64,000 bases of DNA from Gnetum montanum. Its lineage: Eukaryota; Streptophyta; Gnetopsida; Gnetales; Gnetaceae. Position numbers and translations under genes: made by a program. Positions within the stretch are counted from its first letter, which is position 1, and every line of letters begins with the position of its first letter. Below the pieces are notes generated by a model that made no database searches, was not told the origin of the DNA, and worked only from the letters and a program-made list of their open reading frames with translations. Shown here piece after piece: positions 24,060 to 36,189 of the stretch. Location: positions 124,723 to 188,722 of the forward strand of contig MNCI01006570.1 in the NCBI GenBank assembly GCA_015680685.1, read 5' to 3'.

Positions 24060-24659
24060 GTGTAGGTAGATCTTCAAATAGGTATGATAAGCTTGAAGGA
24101 ATAATTTACTAAGGTGTTCTAAGGAAAATTGGATGGATTACCACAACTGAGAACTATCTAGCATGAAATTTATTTCAATCCTAGTGCTACCATTCCAAAA
24201 GGAATGGAATACTATATGGCATAAAATTAAAGGACTAAATCTCAATATCAAGTAAAGGAGTTACTTGTAAATGGATTCATGAGAGAGTCAATTTTTTCTT
24301 ATTAAATTCTAGCAATTTTTTTTCCAAATAAAGAAAGTGATAAATGGAGAATGTGCATTCACTCAAGGGATATCATTAGGATAATAGTAAGATACAAGTT
24401 TCCTATGTCAATGATGGATGATATCTTTGATGTCATTACCAATGTAGTTATCTTTAAAAAAATTGATTTGAAGAGTCACTACCATCAAATTCATATTTGT
24501 GTTGATGATGAATGAATGATAGCTTTAAAGACTCTAGATGGATTATTTGAGTAGTTGGTGATATCATTTGAGATTATAAATACTCTTTCTACATTCATGA
24601 GACTGATACATGACATTCTCCAATATTTGACTAGAAAGTATTATACTATCTTTGATGAA
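24060..24659 (+). pseudogene. Element A reverse transcriptase, N-terminal two thirds
   Basis: Shows L-D-G-L-P-Q-L-R-T-I near 24130, Q-V-K-E-L-L-V-N-G-F-M-R-E-S, then W-R-M-C-I-H-S-R-D near 24345, K-I-D-L-K-S-H-Y-H-Q-I-H-I near 24460, and T-F-M-R-L-I-H-D-I. It stops in the catalytic motif, I-F-D-E at 24648-24659, where F-D-D-I-L is expected, because element C inserted exactly there. The rest of the domain resumes at 60172. Confidence 0.85.
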
Positions 24660-25485
24660 TGGTGAGGTACCCCTATGCCAAACCATATGAATCACTAAGG
24701 TGTTTACACATGATTTGGTTGAATTCTATGGACCTGTAGTTCTCTAGTGCACTAATTCCTCTAGGAAGTGAAATGGGTGTTGAGAAGATTTTTTGTCTTT
24801 CCAACTACACTTGTGAAGCCTAAGGGCATGGTTTCAGTGTAATTGAGATACATGATTTTTTTTATTTTATGTTTTATCAGTTTAATCACCTACAACAATA
24901 ATAAAAGGTAGAGTAGTTTAAGATCTAATTCATTCACTACCTAGCTAGCTTAAGATAAGTACCCATCCCACTTTCTTGAACACATATAGCATTACTGGGC
25001 TACCAAATGTTAAGCATTGCTAGGTTACCAAGCACTATATGTATGCTTGAAGTGTTCATTCTTGTGATCATTAACAACTAGAAATTAATTTCTTAATTTA
25101 AATACATGGAAGTAAAATAGATTAAGAAAAACATTGATCTATTCTCAGTGCTACAAGGATTATCAAGAGAGTTCATTTTTATTCTCGTCACACTACTATG
25201 CTCAGGTACATTAGTGTTCGAACAAAGATCCATACACACTCAAACTCTTGCTACAAGCACTCAAAAAATATTCTAACTTTGGAAAAAATAAACAGCAAGA
25301 GCTTCACTAACTATGAAAAAAACTAATATCAAAATTGTTAGGCCAAGTGGTATATTTATAGGCTGGCATATACCCCACGACATTGGATATCTGAGATTAC
25401 ATCTTGGCTTCAACATCGGATACCCAATATTAAGGCTCCAACATCAAATACTTGATGTTGGAGTACATAAAACATGATTCCATTA
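24660..25485 (-). repeat. Element C LTR 1 (3' LTR of C1)
   Basis: Matches the other two C LTRs end to end, from TGGTGAGGTAC at the left to AACATGATTCCATTA at the right. TATTTATA at 25353-25360 reads TATAAATA on the minus strand and is kept in all three LTRs. An imperfect palindrome at 25437-25462 (CCAACATCAA / TTGATGTTGG arms) lies near the LTR start. Confidence 0.85.
25353..25360 (-). promoter_or_regulatory. TATA box of element C LTR 1
   Basis: TATAAATA on the minus strand, conserved at 49946-49953 and 60067-60074 in the other two LTRs, inside an otherwise drifting sequence. Confidence 0.6.
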
Positions 25486-27272
25486 TACCTCCACAACTAA
25501 ATGAAAACTTATCCTTGAGTGCAGAAGAGGAGGAACAAGTTCCTTACAAAATATTCAGAAGGTATGAGATTATTGGCTGAGATACAAACTGACTAGATGG
25601 AATAGATAGACTCTGAGTGCCCAAGTGTACAGATTTATAATCTTTAAAAAATTTTGTTTCCATGATATGAGAAGTGAACATCCTAAATAAAACTAACATC
25701 CAACACCTCTTGACAACCGAAGAGTAAGAGAAAAGATCCAATGATCATGAATGGTCCTCGTCTTGAGGTACAACTGCAGCATCCTTGGTGAAGGTAGTCC
25801 CACTTCTAGTCCATGGTTCCCATTGTAATTACAATAGAATCATGAATTATTATGCAATGTGTAACATATAGCTATTAAATGCCTTGTCTCATCAATGGCT
25901 ACACTTGACTAGGTTATGATTGTGGTAGATTAATTCCTTTAGAAGTGTTAGTGGGAAGGCTGACAAATAAGATAAAATAGATAAGCAGTCCATTAAATTT
26001 GAAAAAGTTTAACATAATAATATTTGAAGAGGGTGTAAGAATTCACAACAATAAAAATGAAGGTTCATTAAAAACTATTGTGAAGATGTGCATAATTCGA
26101 TGTCATTGATGAGGTAAACAAAAAGGTTTGATTGTAACAGTATCTAAGGGTAAAGAACATAACTAACTAAACCAAAAGATATGCACGTGGATCCACCTCA
26201 AAGTAGGAATAGGTATTTTATGCCCTTGCATAAATTCAAATCAAGGAGTCTATGGGCTTCATGGATGATTAATGGTTATGTAAGGTTAAGTATGAAAACT
26301 TAGAAAAAACTACCTAAGAATTTCAACACATCAAATCAGGACATCGAACAAGAACATGAAACTAGCAGTGAAGTGAGACATGAAAAGCATAGATGGATGA
26401 GAGAGAGTGGAATGAAGGTCCTAATTAAGGTCACATGAAGTCCCTTGTAAATTTTATGGTTAAATGACTTGATAGGATCCATCATTAGTCTAGACCAAAA
26501 CCAACCTCATTCAATGACTTTGCATCACCATTCTAAGACCAGTCCATCCCCCTAAGGCACAAGAGTGCTCCCACAATACAACCACCATTCCTTATTAGAG
26601 AAGAAGAGAGAAGTAGGAAGTGAAGAAGGGCCTTAGTTAGAGAGGACCTTCAGGCATGTGTAACATGTCTTTCTAGTCCCATAACTAGTTCTTGTAACCC
26701 ATTTATTTTATCTAAGGGATATGTTATGAATTCTCATCTTTTTTCTTAAAATGGAAACCACACCATGCAAAGACATATGCATTTATTTTATGTAATGAGT
26801 GTGCTTTGAATTCCCATCATTTTTTTATGAGAACCACACCATGCAAAGACTTATTCAACTTCATTTTTTATTAGTTGACACAAAATAGTAAGAAATCCCT
26901 AAAAACACACATGCACCCAGGCAAATAGAAGGCATAAAGAATATTGAATTCCCTTGAAGTCACACCTTGTTCAAACCTTTGAATCCTTTCCAATTCCAAA
27001 AACTACCAAAGTCACAAATTTGTTAACATTTTATTAATGAAAAATGGAATGCACATTTCTAGAATAAGGAAAACCATAAAGTTTGTGGATGGGTGGATGT
27101 TGTGGACTCATAGCCTCTTGCATGAAAAAGAACCATGTCCTAATTGTTAGTAATAAAATTCAAAGCTAGAATCTAGACACCAACAATCAAATAACAAAAT
27201 AGTACATATCACCATCAAGCAATGCATTATGACTGTACCTGGCACTTATTAACAAAAAGTTAGAAAATCACA
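25486..27272 (-). other. C1 3' untranslated region
   Basis: No coding region. It is collinear with 50079-51953 of C2. At 26725-26860 a unit of about 85 bp ending in ACCACACCATGCAAAGA is present twice, as also in C2. A GGAGG purine run adjoins the LTR on the minus strand. Confidence 0.65.
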
Positions 27273-28640
27273 TCAAAATAAAAGAAAATATAAAAAAAGT
27301 GTAAAATATCCAACAAATAGAAAATGTACTAATGATGGTGTAAACAAATTAGAAAATATTAATAGCATAAAAACAAGAAGATGTAAAACAAAGAATGTGC
27401 GAAACAAGAAATTGAAAAACAAAAATGTATAAAGAAAAAAAGGGTGAAAAACTAAAGAGCTAATTATATAGTTAGCATGGGTGGCCATCTCCCCCATAAC
27501 TAAGTTGAATGAAGGAGATTCAAAATATGAAGTGTGGTTGTCCATCTGATGAGGCATTTGTTGTATTAGCTAGCTTATGTTCATGGAAAGGTTTGATTTT
27601 TTGGATGTTGATCAACTATTTCTTATCTGGGCTCTTAGGTTTGTAGATCATTATGGCCCTAGAAAGAAAGGTTTCATAAATGAGGTAAGGTCCTTCCCAC
27701 AATGTTTGGAACTTAGCTCATTAAAGTACATGTCTGGATTCCAATAGAGAACCTTATCTCCTAGTTGAAATTTGACTTTCCTAATTTTAAGGTCACGATA
27801 CTTTTTTTGTATGCCTTTTGAAACTCATTAGATGAGAGGGTCACTAATTGGGTTTTGTCTAGTAGGTTGAGATTCATTAGTCTTTCTTTTTATGCTAGAC
27901 TCAAGTTAAGGTCAAGGTCTCAGGCTATTGAAAGTATACAAAGCTTGGATTGAATAGGAAGTGTTGGTAAGTTTTTGTACACAAGCTCATATGGAGAATA
28001 GCCTATAGGAAGTTTTCATGTTGAGAGGTAGGCCCAAAGGGCATCGTTGAGTTTTGTGCTCTAGTATTTCCTATATTTGCTAATAGTTCTTGTTAGAATC
28101 CTTGTGATTTCCCTACTAGTAACCTTAGCTTGACCATTGGCTTGGATGGTAGAATGTTGTGAGTTTATATTTAACCCCCAAGTGTTGTATAAGCTTTGAA
28201 AATGTAGTGCCTAGAAAGTGAGTTTCATTATTAGAAATTAATGCATGTGGCACACCACTCCTATTTACAACATTTTGTTGTACAAGTTGAGTAGAAATAG
28301 AAGATGTATAGTCAATGGTGGCTACTCCTTCTACCCATTTCGTATAATAGTTAATAGCAACTATGATGTATGCCTTTCCATTTGACATGGACATGATGGA
28401 ATCCATGAAGTCAATTTCCTAGATGTTGAAGGGTTCTAGTGGTTGAATCCATTGTTGAGGTTCCTCCATTCAAGCAGTTACTCCACCATCTCATTGGCAT
28501 CATTCACAAGAGAAAAAGTAATGATGATCATCCCTGAAGATGGTTGGCCAATAGTACCTTCCATCAGGATTTGAATGCTCATGCATCTCCCAACATAGTG
28601 TCCTCCATAAGGACCTTCATGAACATCTTGGAGAATATGC
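27273..28640 (-). pseudogene. C1 integrase
   Basis: On the minus strand the core reads V-A-I-N-Y-Y-T-K-W-V-E-G near 28350, then G-V-P-H-A-L-I-S-N-N-E-T-H-F near 28220, where S-D-N-G-T-H-F is expected, so the second catalytic Asp is now Asn. Y-H-P-S near 28140 marks the approach to the Glu. The C-terminal part (about 27660-27800) has F-Q-L-G-D-K-V-L-Y-W-N and G-P. A Phe-rich tail to 27273 is the distal end, conserved in position in C2 but of no known function. Confidence 0.83.
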
Positions 28641-28899
28641 AGTTAATGAGAATCAGGGACATACCAATGAACTAGGCCATCGATGCACATCTTGTAGAGA
28701 TGTACATTGATCTCCATGAATTGTTTTACTTGGTAAAGAAACTATTGTTTCTTCCAATGGTCCAACCCTTATGGAATCTCTTAGGTTAGAAGATAGGTGA
28801 GATGCCATCATACCATTTAGGATCATTGGGAAATTGTTTAGTTATAGCCCCAATAAAGTGGAGTTCATCAAGAAACATATTAGATAGTGTATTTACTTC

Positions 28900-29330
28900 C
28901 TCTTTGTTATTTCATTGCAACCGAGACAAGTGATCAGCAACCACATTCTAAATGTCCTTTCGATCTACCATCCTAAGTTCAAATTCTTGTAAGATCACTA
29001 GTCATCATATGACATGGGGCTCACTATTGGCTTGTTCATCAGGAAGTGGATGGCACTATGATCTGTGTGCATAAACACCTTGCATCCAAGCACATAATGC
29101 TTGAATTTCTCTAGGGAAAACACCATTACCATCAATTCTTTTTCTGTAGTGGTGTATTCTAGTTGTGCATCCACAATGCTTCAACTAGCACATTGTATGT
29201 AGCATGAACATTTCTTATTGTTCATCTATGTAAGCATAGGTCCCAAGGCATTATTTTATGCATTCATCATGACATTGAAGGGTTTGGACCAATCAGGTAC
29301 TTGTAGAATTAAAGTTTCTCAAATTTTATC
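28900..29330 (-). pseudogene. C1 RNase H
   Basis: Minus-strand reading gives L-E-Y-T-T-T-E-K-E-L-M-V-M-V-F-S-L-E-K-F near 29140 and H-Y-V-L-G-C-K-V-F-M-H-T-D-H-S-A-I near 29070. These are the standard Gypsy RNase H blocks, with the T-D-H catalytic Asp retained. Bases 28641-28899 join it to integrase without clear motifs. Confidence 0.8.
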
Positions 29331-30240
29331 TCTAAGTTTTTGGAATGCTTTTTCACATTCTGTAATCTAGACAAATGAAACATCTTTCTTTCTTAATTCC
29401 ACCAATGGCTCTGTGAAGTTAGAAAAATTATTTATGAATTTTTGGTAGTAGCTAGTCTGTCCAAGGAATGTTCAAACATTTTTGATAGTTTCTGGTTGAT
29501 GGGTTATTCCTTGGATGACCCTTATTTTCATAGGGTCTATCTTAATTCTTTCTTGTGATATTCTGTGCCCCAATACAATGCCTTCATGGATCATTAGGTG
29601 ACTCTTTTACTAATTGAGTTGTAAGTTGGTTTCAACACATAATTTTAGCACCTACTGAAGGTGGTCAAAGGCTTGCTCAAATGTAGCTCCATAAGTAGAA
29701 AAGTCATCCATGAATAATTCCACATCATTGTCAATTTTCTATTAAAAAATGCTAAGTACCAAGAATTGAAAAATGCTTAAAACCAAGCATTGGAATGTAG
29801 TGGGAGAATTGCATAGATCAAAAGGCATCTTGTGAGATGTAAAAGTCTCCCAAGGACTCATGAATGTTATTTTGGCCTAGTCCTCTAGTGCAATTTGAAT
29901 TTTGTTATAGCCACTATAACCATCTAGAAAACTATAATAACAATTCCTAGATATTGTGTTTAACACCTAATCAACAAATGACAATAGAAAATGATCCTTA
30001 AATATTGCCATATTTAGTAGCTAAAAATTGATGCAGACTTGCCACTTGCCACCTTTCTTTAGCACAATTAGAAGTGGACTAACCCACTCACTATCTACAA
30101 TGGGATAAATGAACCCTACCTTGAGGATTTTTTTGATTTGCTCTTTGATAATCTACTTTAATATGTGATCTAATCATCTTTGTGGCAATCTCTTTGGCTT
30201 CATGCTCGAATTAGTGTAGATGTGATGCTGGCATTTCCTA
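29331..30240 (-). pseudogene. C1 reverse transcriptase
   Basis: Order on the minus strand: F-I-Y-P-I-V-D-S-E-W-V-S-P-L near 30100, L-K-K-G-G-K-W, then the catalytic F-M-D-D at 29703-29714, followed by F-S-T-Y-G-A-T-F-E. The M-D-D-F form is typical of Athila/Tat elements. Scattered stops make it inactive. RT copies the element RNA. Confidence 0.85.
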
Positions 30241-30439
30241 GGATTAATCCCTATGAGTTCATCATATGACCAATAAAAAGCTACTAACCATTATTCAACT
30301 ACATTCAATAGCATATTTTTCTACTCTAGAGCAAGATTTGCGTTGATTATGATCAAGCTCCCTTTTTAAAAAACACATTCCATTCTAGTTGGTAGTGTTT
30401 TTACTTTAAGGGTCTCTTACTTGAAGTTTTTAGGAATCT

Positions 30440-31290
30440 CTAACTCTTCCTAATAAGTATCATCATTTACTTCATCAAAGAGTTGGTGATGAACTTGCTC
30501 TAGTTCATTCATGCCTACGACATATGTGCATGTCAGGCTCTTAGTTGGTACCATGCAAAGTATGCTACTCTTAGAATCAGTGGTCAGCCATTCGGTGCCC
30601 TCTTTTTTGTGGCTACTATGTACAAACACCTTTGAATTTCTACTTCTAGTGAACATTTCTTGCATGCAAAGATAGATGCTTGTTTCATGGCCTAGACTTT
30701 CTATACACAATTGCATCCTATATCACTATATGCAATGCATGGAACTCACTTCTTCTCAATCTTTCTAAATGCATTTTCTTTGGATATTTCCAAGGAAAGA
30801 TCTTTGATGTCCATTCTTGCATCAATGGTGCTAAGCCATGTCCTTCCCATGATGGTTAAAAAATATCCATTGCAATTCTCCATTTTGATCACTAGGAAAT
30901 CAGTAGGATAAGGCCACCCACAAATAGTGATCACAATGTCTTCTACCAATTCTAATGGAATAGTGATGGATTGATTTGCCAATTTTCATATGATATTGCT
31001 CTTCTTTAAAGGAGTCAAGTTCCATGTAGTATACATCTCATGAGAGATCATGTTGACACTAGAACCTGAGTTGAAAAGAGCTTTGCATGGTTCATTCCCA
31101 ACAATATGCAAATAAATTAGGACTTCGAGGATCTGCAAGCTTCCTAAGAAGATTTTCAGCATAGATCTAATTAGATATGATGTGAGTAAGCATAATAGTA
31201 TGGATCTTGGGTAATGTTTAGTTTGAAAGGGACTCACAGGTATTTGAGATAGAGAAAGAAAAAGGAACATGGTTTTCAACTACAAGTGTA
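30440..31290 (-). pseudogene. C1 aspartic protease
   Basis: L-F-N-S-G-S-S-V-N near 31070 is the active-site block with Asp changed to Asn. L-A-N-Q-S-I-T-I-P-L-E-L-V-E-D near 30960 and Y-P-T-D-F-L-V-I-K follow, which is the usual layout in Athila/Tat protease. The change fits loss of a CpG (TCGAC to TCAAC), seen also in C2. Confidence 0.8.
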
Positions 31291-33330
31291 TTTGAAGGCT
31301 TAGGTGGACTACATGGTTAGAAAAAGGGTCGTTTCATTAATTGAGTGTCTAAACCACTTGGTTGATTAACCAGTTGTAGGTGAACAACCCTAGTAGATTT
31401 GCATTGTTACAATTAAGCTAGTAGTTCACCTTGCATAGGTGGAGCAGGTGGTAGCTATGTAGTTCGAGGAGGATAAGGGTAAGAGGTGGTATTCCTCCTT
31501 GCATATGGAGAATGTGTTCAGTAATAATCAGGAGGGTACTAGTAAGTTTAAAAAGTAGAAATGTGACTAGAGGAGTCACATGGAAACAAGGGTTGTTGAA
31601 CGTAGTACCCATATGGATCAGGTTGTCTATAAGTGTATTGTTACCTTGGTAGTGCCAGTGTCCACAATTGTAATTGTTGCCACTATTGATATTGCTCATA
31701 TGGTTATAGTGGAGTTCCACTAAGATAATATCACTATTGTTATTTGAATTTCCTAAAATTACCTTGAGGATAAGGTAATATTTTGGATGTTTGCCTTTGT
31801 GTTAGTTGTGGATTCAAAGCATATACCCCAGACTCCTATAAGTGTGACACTATGGGGCAACATCCCTTAGGATGTTCATACTAGCAAACATCACACTCAC
31901 CATCATCATCTGATTCACTTCCCATAACTTCTTCTATTGCAACAATCTTGCCCTTATCATTTTCATAGGCATGTTCCAATTGTGTGCACCTTTTATGCTC
32001 ACAATCACTACCTTGTTCTTTAGACTCTTCAGCAATGTTTAGGACAGCTTCAAATTTTCTATCCATGGAATCCCATAACTAATCAACCTTGGTTGTAATT
32101 TCATATTGAAATTTTTGTAGTGGAAATGTTTTCCAATTTACCAATGCATTAGGTGTGGATTCTTCCTCACTATCATAGAATCAAACCTTCCTCTTTTAGT
32201 TGTAAGAATCACGATTGTACTCTTCTGTACTTTCTCTTTTTTTTAATTCACACTCCTCTTTAGTTACTTACTTGATTAGTCTTAGTATTTGATAGGCACT
32301 TAATTCTAACATTCATCCTTGGGCATAAACACCAAGGGTTCTCCTCATTTCTAATCGAAGCCCATCTATAATGTGATGAAGTTGATCCAGCTGAGAATAA
32401 CTATGGCCAAGACATTTATGCATTAAGGACTAGTATTAGTCAATGGTGACATCCAAGGGTTCATGTGTTCCTTATTTCCATCCTTGGATCTACCTTCTTA
32501 AGTTTGACACTCTAGAGTACATTTGATATTTTTTATTAAACAATTCAAGCATGGTACTCCATTGTGTAATAGATTCTAGTTCTAAGGACTGGTATAAGTT
32601 TTTTACTTCTTTAATGAGTGTTCGTGGGAACAACTTAAGCTTTTTCTACTCATTCTCTATGTTTTGCAAGATACATGCATCTTGAAAAATTCAGAGATGG
32701 TTCTATAGATCTGAGTTATATTCCCCTTCAAATCGAGGAATATAGTTCATGACTAGCCTTTTGATTTGACTATCCTTCACATTCCTTGTTGGAATTCATA
32801 TTACCTCTATAATGTTTAGCATACTTTAGGTAGCAAGTAAAGGCTCATCAAGGCCTTGATTTTGATGACTACAGTGCCCTTTGCTACACCTTCATTCATG
32901 GCAATGTGTTTCTCTTAAATTTTTATGCCCTTGATCTTGCCTTTCCCAACCATCCCTTCGATCATTTCAATCTCATTGGTCATTTTGATCACCTCCATCA
33001 CAATCATGCCCTCTACAATTGGGATTAGAGTTAGAAGACAAAGAAGATGTTGATGAAGATGAAGAGGAAGAAGGACTAGCACCATCATAGTGCTTGCTAC
33101 CACCTCTTTGATGATCATGAACATGATCATGATCTTGTTTCTTGTTCGCATCCTTGCCTTGACTTGCCTCTTTGGATCCTTCTTTGTCATTGGATCCATT
33201 CTTATGAAAACTAGGATTGTGAATCATGGACTACAAATTCTAGTTTTTAACTCCATCATCAAAGCCAAAGAAAGGAATTTCAGTAAATGGAAAACCCCTA
33301 GAGAAGGGTTCCCCACCATCATTTTGGTAT
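31291..33330 (-). pseudogene. C1 gag
   Basis: N-terminal low-complexity part at 32973-33240: a Lys/Asp/His-rich stretch, then a seven-Ser run, then an Asn/His/Asp tail. The gag core near 32540-32690 reads L-K-L-F-P-R-T-L-I-K-E-V with S-I-T-Q-W-S-T-M, matching the L-F-P-x-S-L-x-x-x-A-x-x-W motif of Athila-type gag. Near 31865-31910 a C-D-V-C-x-Y-E-H-P-K-G-C-C block fits the C-X2-C-X3-H-X4-C knuckle, directly after an acidic S-E-S-D-D-D. The proline/leucine-rich linker (31410-31720) leads to PR. Confidence 0.78.
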
Positions 33331-33877
33331 AGTAGGAATGAAGAATCATTAAATCCTTTTCCCTTCACAAATTCATGACATTATTCTAACTGACAATCTA
33401 GGAGATGTTGTGCCTCAATAGGACAATAATCCCTAGTATCACTATCTTGCACAACATACTCAACTGATGTTCTTGAAGAGCTAGAAGAATAAGCATTTGA
33501 TAAAGCATTGTATGAACAGATCAATTGAGTGATAACATACTATTATTTTCCATGTCATGCCACTGCATCTATTCATCCTAATTTATGATGAAGGAAAAAT
33601 TGGATACATACTCATTAGGATGAGCATATACCATTCAATATTATTGAGGCACCAGTTGATGAGCTTCATCAAACTTGGACAGAGAAGAACTCCTATGAGA
33701 AGAAGAAATTTTTAATTAGATGATAAAAATGTAGTATGCTTTCAAATTTTTTTTATAGTAATTGTAAAATATGATATGACTCTCAAGTTTGTTCCAACGA
33801 TTTTGAATGATTTCCACTAAATCTTAGATAGCACATGAAACAACCAAAAAGTCCCTAGCAACGATGTCAATGATGAG
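33331..33877 (-). other. C1 leader with primer binding site at about 33851-33870
   Basis: Between gag and the middle LTR. The minus strand of 33851-33870 reads TTGACATCGTTGCTAGGGAC, a decayed TTGGCGCCGTTGCCGGGGAC (tRNA-Asp type used by Athila/Tat). No gene. Confidence 0.6.
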
Positions 33878-34098
33878 TGGCAAGGTATTCCTACATCCAA
33901 CCATATGAATCACTAAGGTGATTATGCATGATCCAGTTGAATTCTATAGACCTATAGTTCTCTAGTGCACTAATTTCTCTAGGAAGTGAAATGGGCATTG
34001 AGAACATTCGTTGTCTTCCCAACTACACTTGTAAAGCTTAAGGGTATGGTTTAAGTGTAATTGAGGTACATGATTTTTCTCATTTTATGTTTTATAAG
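33878..34098 (-). repeat. Element C middle LTR, left fragment
   Basis: Begins TGGCAAGGTATTCC, equivalent to the start of LTR 1, and runs to TTTTATAAG, where element D inserted. It continues at 49455. It acts as 5' LTR of C1 and 3' LTR of C2. Confidence 0.85.
34094..34098. repeat. Left target site duplication of element D (ATAAG)
   Basis: ATAAG precedes the TG start of D at 34099, and an identical ATAAG (49455-49459) follows its CA end. The uninterrupted LTR 1 has TTTATCAG then TTTAATCACC at this point, confirming a clean insertion. Confidence 0.92.
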
Positions 34099-34350
34099 TG
34101 AAACACCACTAAATTTTGGCCTAGCACTTTTAGACAAGAATCAAGCTAAGTCATGTTACTGTCCAACATGAGTACAGCATGACCAAACTTGAGAGCCTTC
34201 AAAACAACATGAAACAAAATATAATGGAGCAAGCAATGGAGCAAGAAAGGTTCCCCTGGGGCCCACAGCTGACTGCACCAACTTTCGACATCCAAAATCA
34301 AATGTTTCGAGCTCAAAATGCTTGGCTTTGACTAAGTATAATTTGGCTAC

Positions 34351-34930
34351 ATTTTCAGACGTTGCTCAGCATAAGGCTCAGCATCACCAACTTTTGGAGC
34401 TCCAAAATTGAGTCAAAATAGGCCAAAATCAAGCACAGGGATCCCCNNNNNCCCCCATGACCTTCACCAAGGTCCCTAGCAGGTCCCAGCCTCCAAAAAA
34501 TTAAGACTTGCGCCTCAAATATGCCACTTTAACTTGGTGACGTTGGGGTTATTTTTCAGACGCTGCTCAACATAAGGCTCAGCGTCACCAAGTTTTGGAG
34601 CCCCGAAACTGAGTCAAAATAGGCCGAAATCAAGCACAGGGACCCCCCATGACCTTCACCAAGGTCCCTAGTAGGTCCTAGCCTCCATAAAATCAAGATT
34701 TGGGCCTCAAATATGCCACTTTGACTTGGTGAGGCTGGGGTTATTTTTCAGACGCTGCTCAGCATAAGGCTCAGCGTCACCAACTTTTGGAGCCCTAAAA
34801 CTCAGTTAAAATAGGCCAAAATCAAGCAAAAGAATCCCCATGACCTTCACCAAGGTCCCTAGCAAGTCCCAGCCTCTAGAAAATCAAGATTTTGCCCTCA
34901 AATGTGCCACTTTGACTTGGTGATGCTAGC
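34351..34930 (+). repeat. LTR-internal tandem subrepeats of about 190-200 bp (three copies)
   Basis: Copies start at 34351, 34551 and 34743 with TTTTCAGACG(C/T)TGCTCA and each carries AAGGCTCAGC(A/G)TCACC, CCATGACCTTCACCAAGGTC and CACTTT(A/G)ACTTGGTGA. The 3' LTR has only one full copy (48105) and a fused partial (48295). Confidence 0.85.
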
Positions 34931-35451
34931 ATCATCAACTAAAACAGGGCCAAAACGACATTCAAATCAGCCCAAATTTGGCACACAGAACCCTCATGAC
35001 CAATGGCATGCAGATCCACTCTGAAAATGGGTCTCACAGGTCAAAAATGGGCTCAAAATGCACTATTTTCAAGTCATACGTTGTTAGTGATGCTGACACC
35101 AGACGTTGACGCTGATGCTAGAACAGGCTGCGCACACATCAAAACCAGATCCACACATGCTGGAGGCCTTAGAGGAGAAAAATTAGCACAGTTCTGTAGA
35201 TCTAGAGGCCATACATCCAGATCCACTCTTGTACTTTAACATTCTTTGTACATTCTGCATTTTTTTCAACGTATCAAGCTCTTACGTTGTGGATTACACA
35301 TGTCAGCGTAAGAGATCTTGGTCACACTGCATGCTGTATATTATAACATTTCTTGCATCCAGTCAACGCACACACCTATCACCTGATCCGAAGTTTTCTC
35401 ACCTCGTAGCCATTGATCTTCTCCCAGATCCGAATCTCATGCCTAAAATCG

Positions 35452-35458
35452 TATAAAT
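35452..35458 (+). promoter_or_regulatory. TATA box of element D 5' LTR
   Basis: TATAAAT in the context AAAATCGTATAAATCTC, identical in the 3' LTR at 48893-48899, inside a region where neighbouring bases differ. Transcription would start roughly 30 bases downstream. Confidence 0.55.
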
Positions 35459-36021
35459 CTCCTATTTTTCCACTAGATCAAGGTTCGAAAAATCTAAATC
35501 TAAGACACATAAGAAATCTAGGCATCAATCTCATAAGCTGGACTTGATATAGACTTGGATGCCGTACACCTACAATCCAAAACCTACATCTTCCCAGCAT
35601 CTATTCTCATCCATCGTGGCTAAATGTCCATCTTGCAACCACTCCACAACTGCATTCTGACCTGTGCACATTCTAATTATTTATCAATACAAATAGTCTG
35701 CATTATTTCCCAGATTCTTGTAGTTTACGTTATTTTTTTCTTGTTCACATTTTCCTATTTTCATTATTTAAATAGTTTACATTTGTTTCCATTTGTTTAC
35801 ATTCATTTTTGCGTTTGTTCACGTATAACCCAACGCATCGCAATTGCGTGTGTTTGGGGAAGTCCTTGTTTCATCTGCATACAGACCATTCAAGGCACTC
35901 TGCCTCTGTTAATTTCTAGCTTGCCCTCAAGTGAAGGTAGGATGTTACTTTTTCATCCGCAGATCTCTCGGTGTCTATTCATTCCAACCTCTCATAGACG
36001 ATTTTGGACAGTATAGTAAAA

Positions 36022-36038
36022 TGGTGCTAGAAGGAGGG
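36022..36038 (+). promoter_or_regulatory. Putative primer binding site of element D
   Basis: TGGTGCTAGAAGGAGGG starts six bases after the LTR. It begins TGG as any tRNA 3' complement must, but I cannot assign the tRNA with confidence. Confidence 0.5.
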
Positions 36039-36189
36039 TCATTTCTCTGTTAGATCTGCCTCTTAGCATCCTAGATCTAGCGTTCACATGCTGCTGTGAT
36101 TGTCAACATTCCTACGCTACCTTGTTCCAGCGTTCAGGCATTATTTCCTACTCATAAATCCTGTTATCTAGAATTTTCCAGACACATCC

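Larger units (their letters stand above)
34099..36015 (+). repeat. 5' LTR of element D
   Basis: Starts TGAAACACCACTAAA and ends GGACAGTATA, where the 3' LTR has GGATGGTACA. Contains three subrepeats of about 190 bp (34351-34930), a TATAAAT box and U5-like T-rich sequence. Open frames at 35003-36016 are incidental, since they lie wholly inside the LTR. Five N bases (34447-34451) mark an assembly gap or ambiguity inside the first subrepeat. Confidence 0.9.

Noticed and set aside
27273-27557. Hydrophobic frame suggesting a membrane (envelope-like) protein in C1
   Set aside because: It is AT-rich sequence after the integrase tail, with Phe from TTT runs; there is no signal peptide, Cys pattern or position typical of env-like ORFs, and the frame is not kept in C2.
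35624-36016. 130-codon Phe/Ile-rich frame
   Set aside because: It lies wholly in the 5' LTR of D and is not preserved in the 3' LTR; it is T-rich U5 sequence read by chance.
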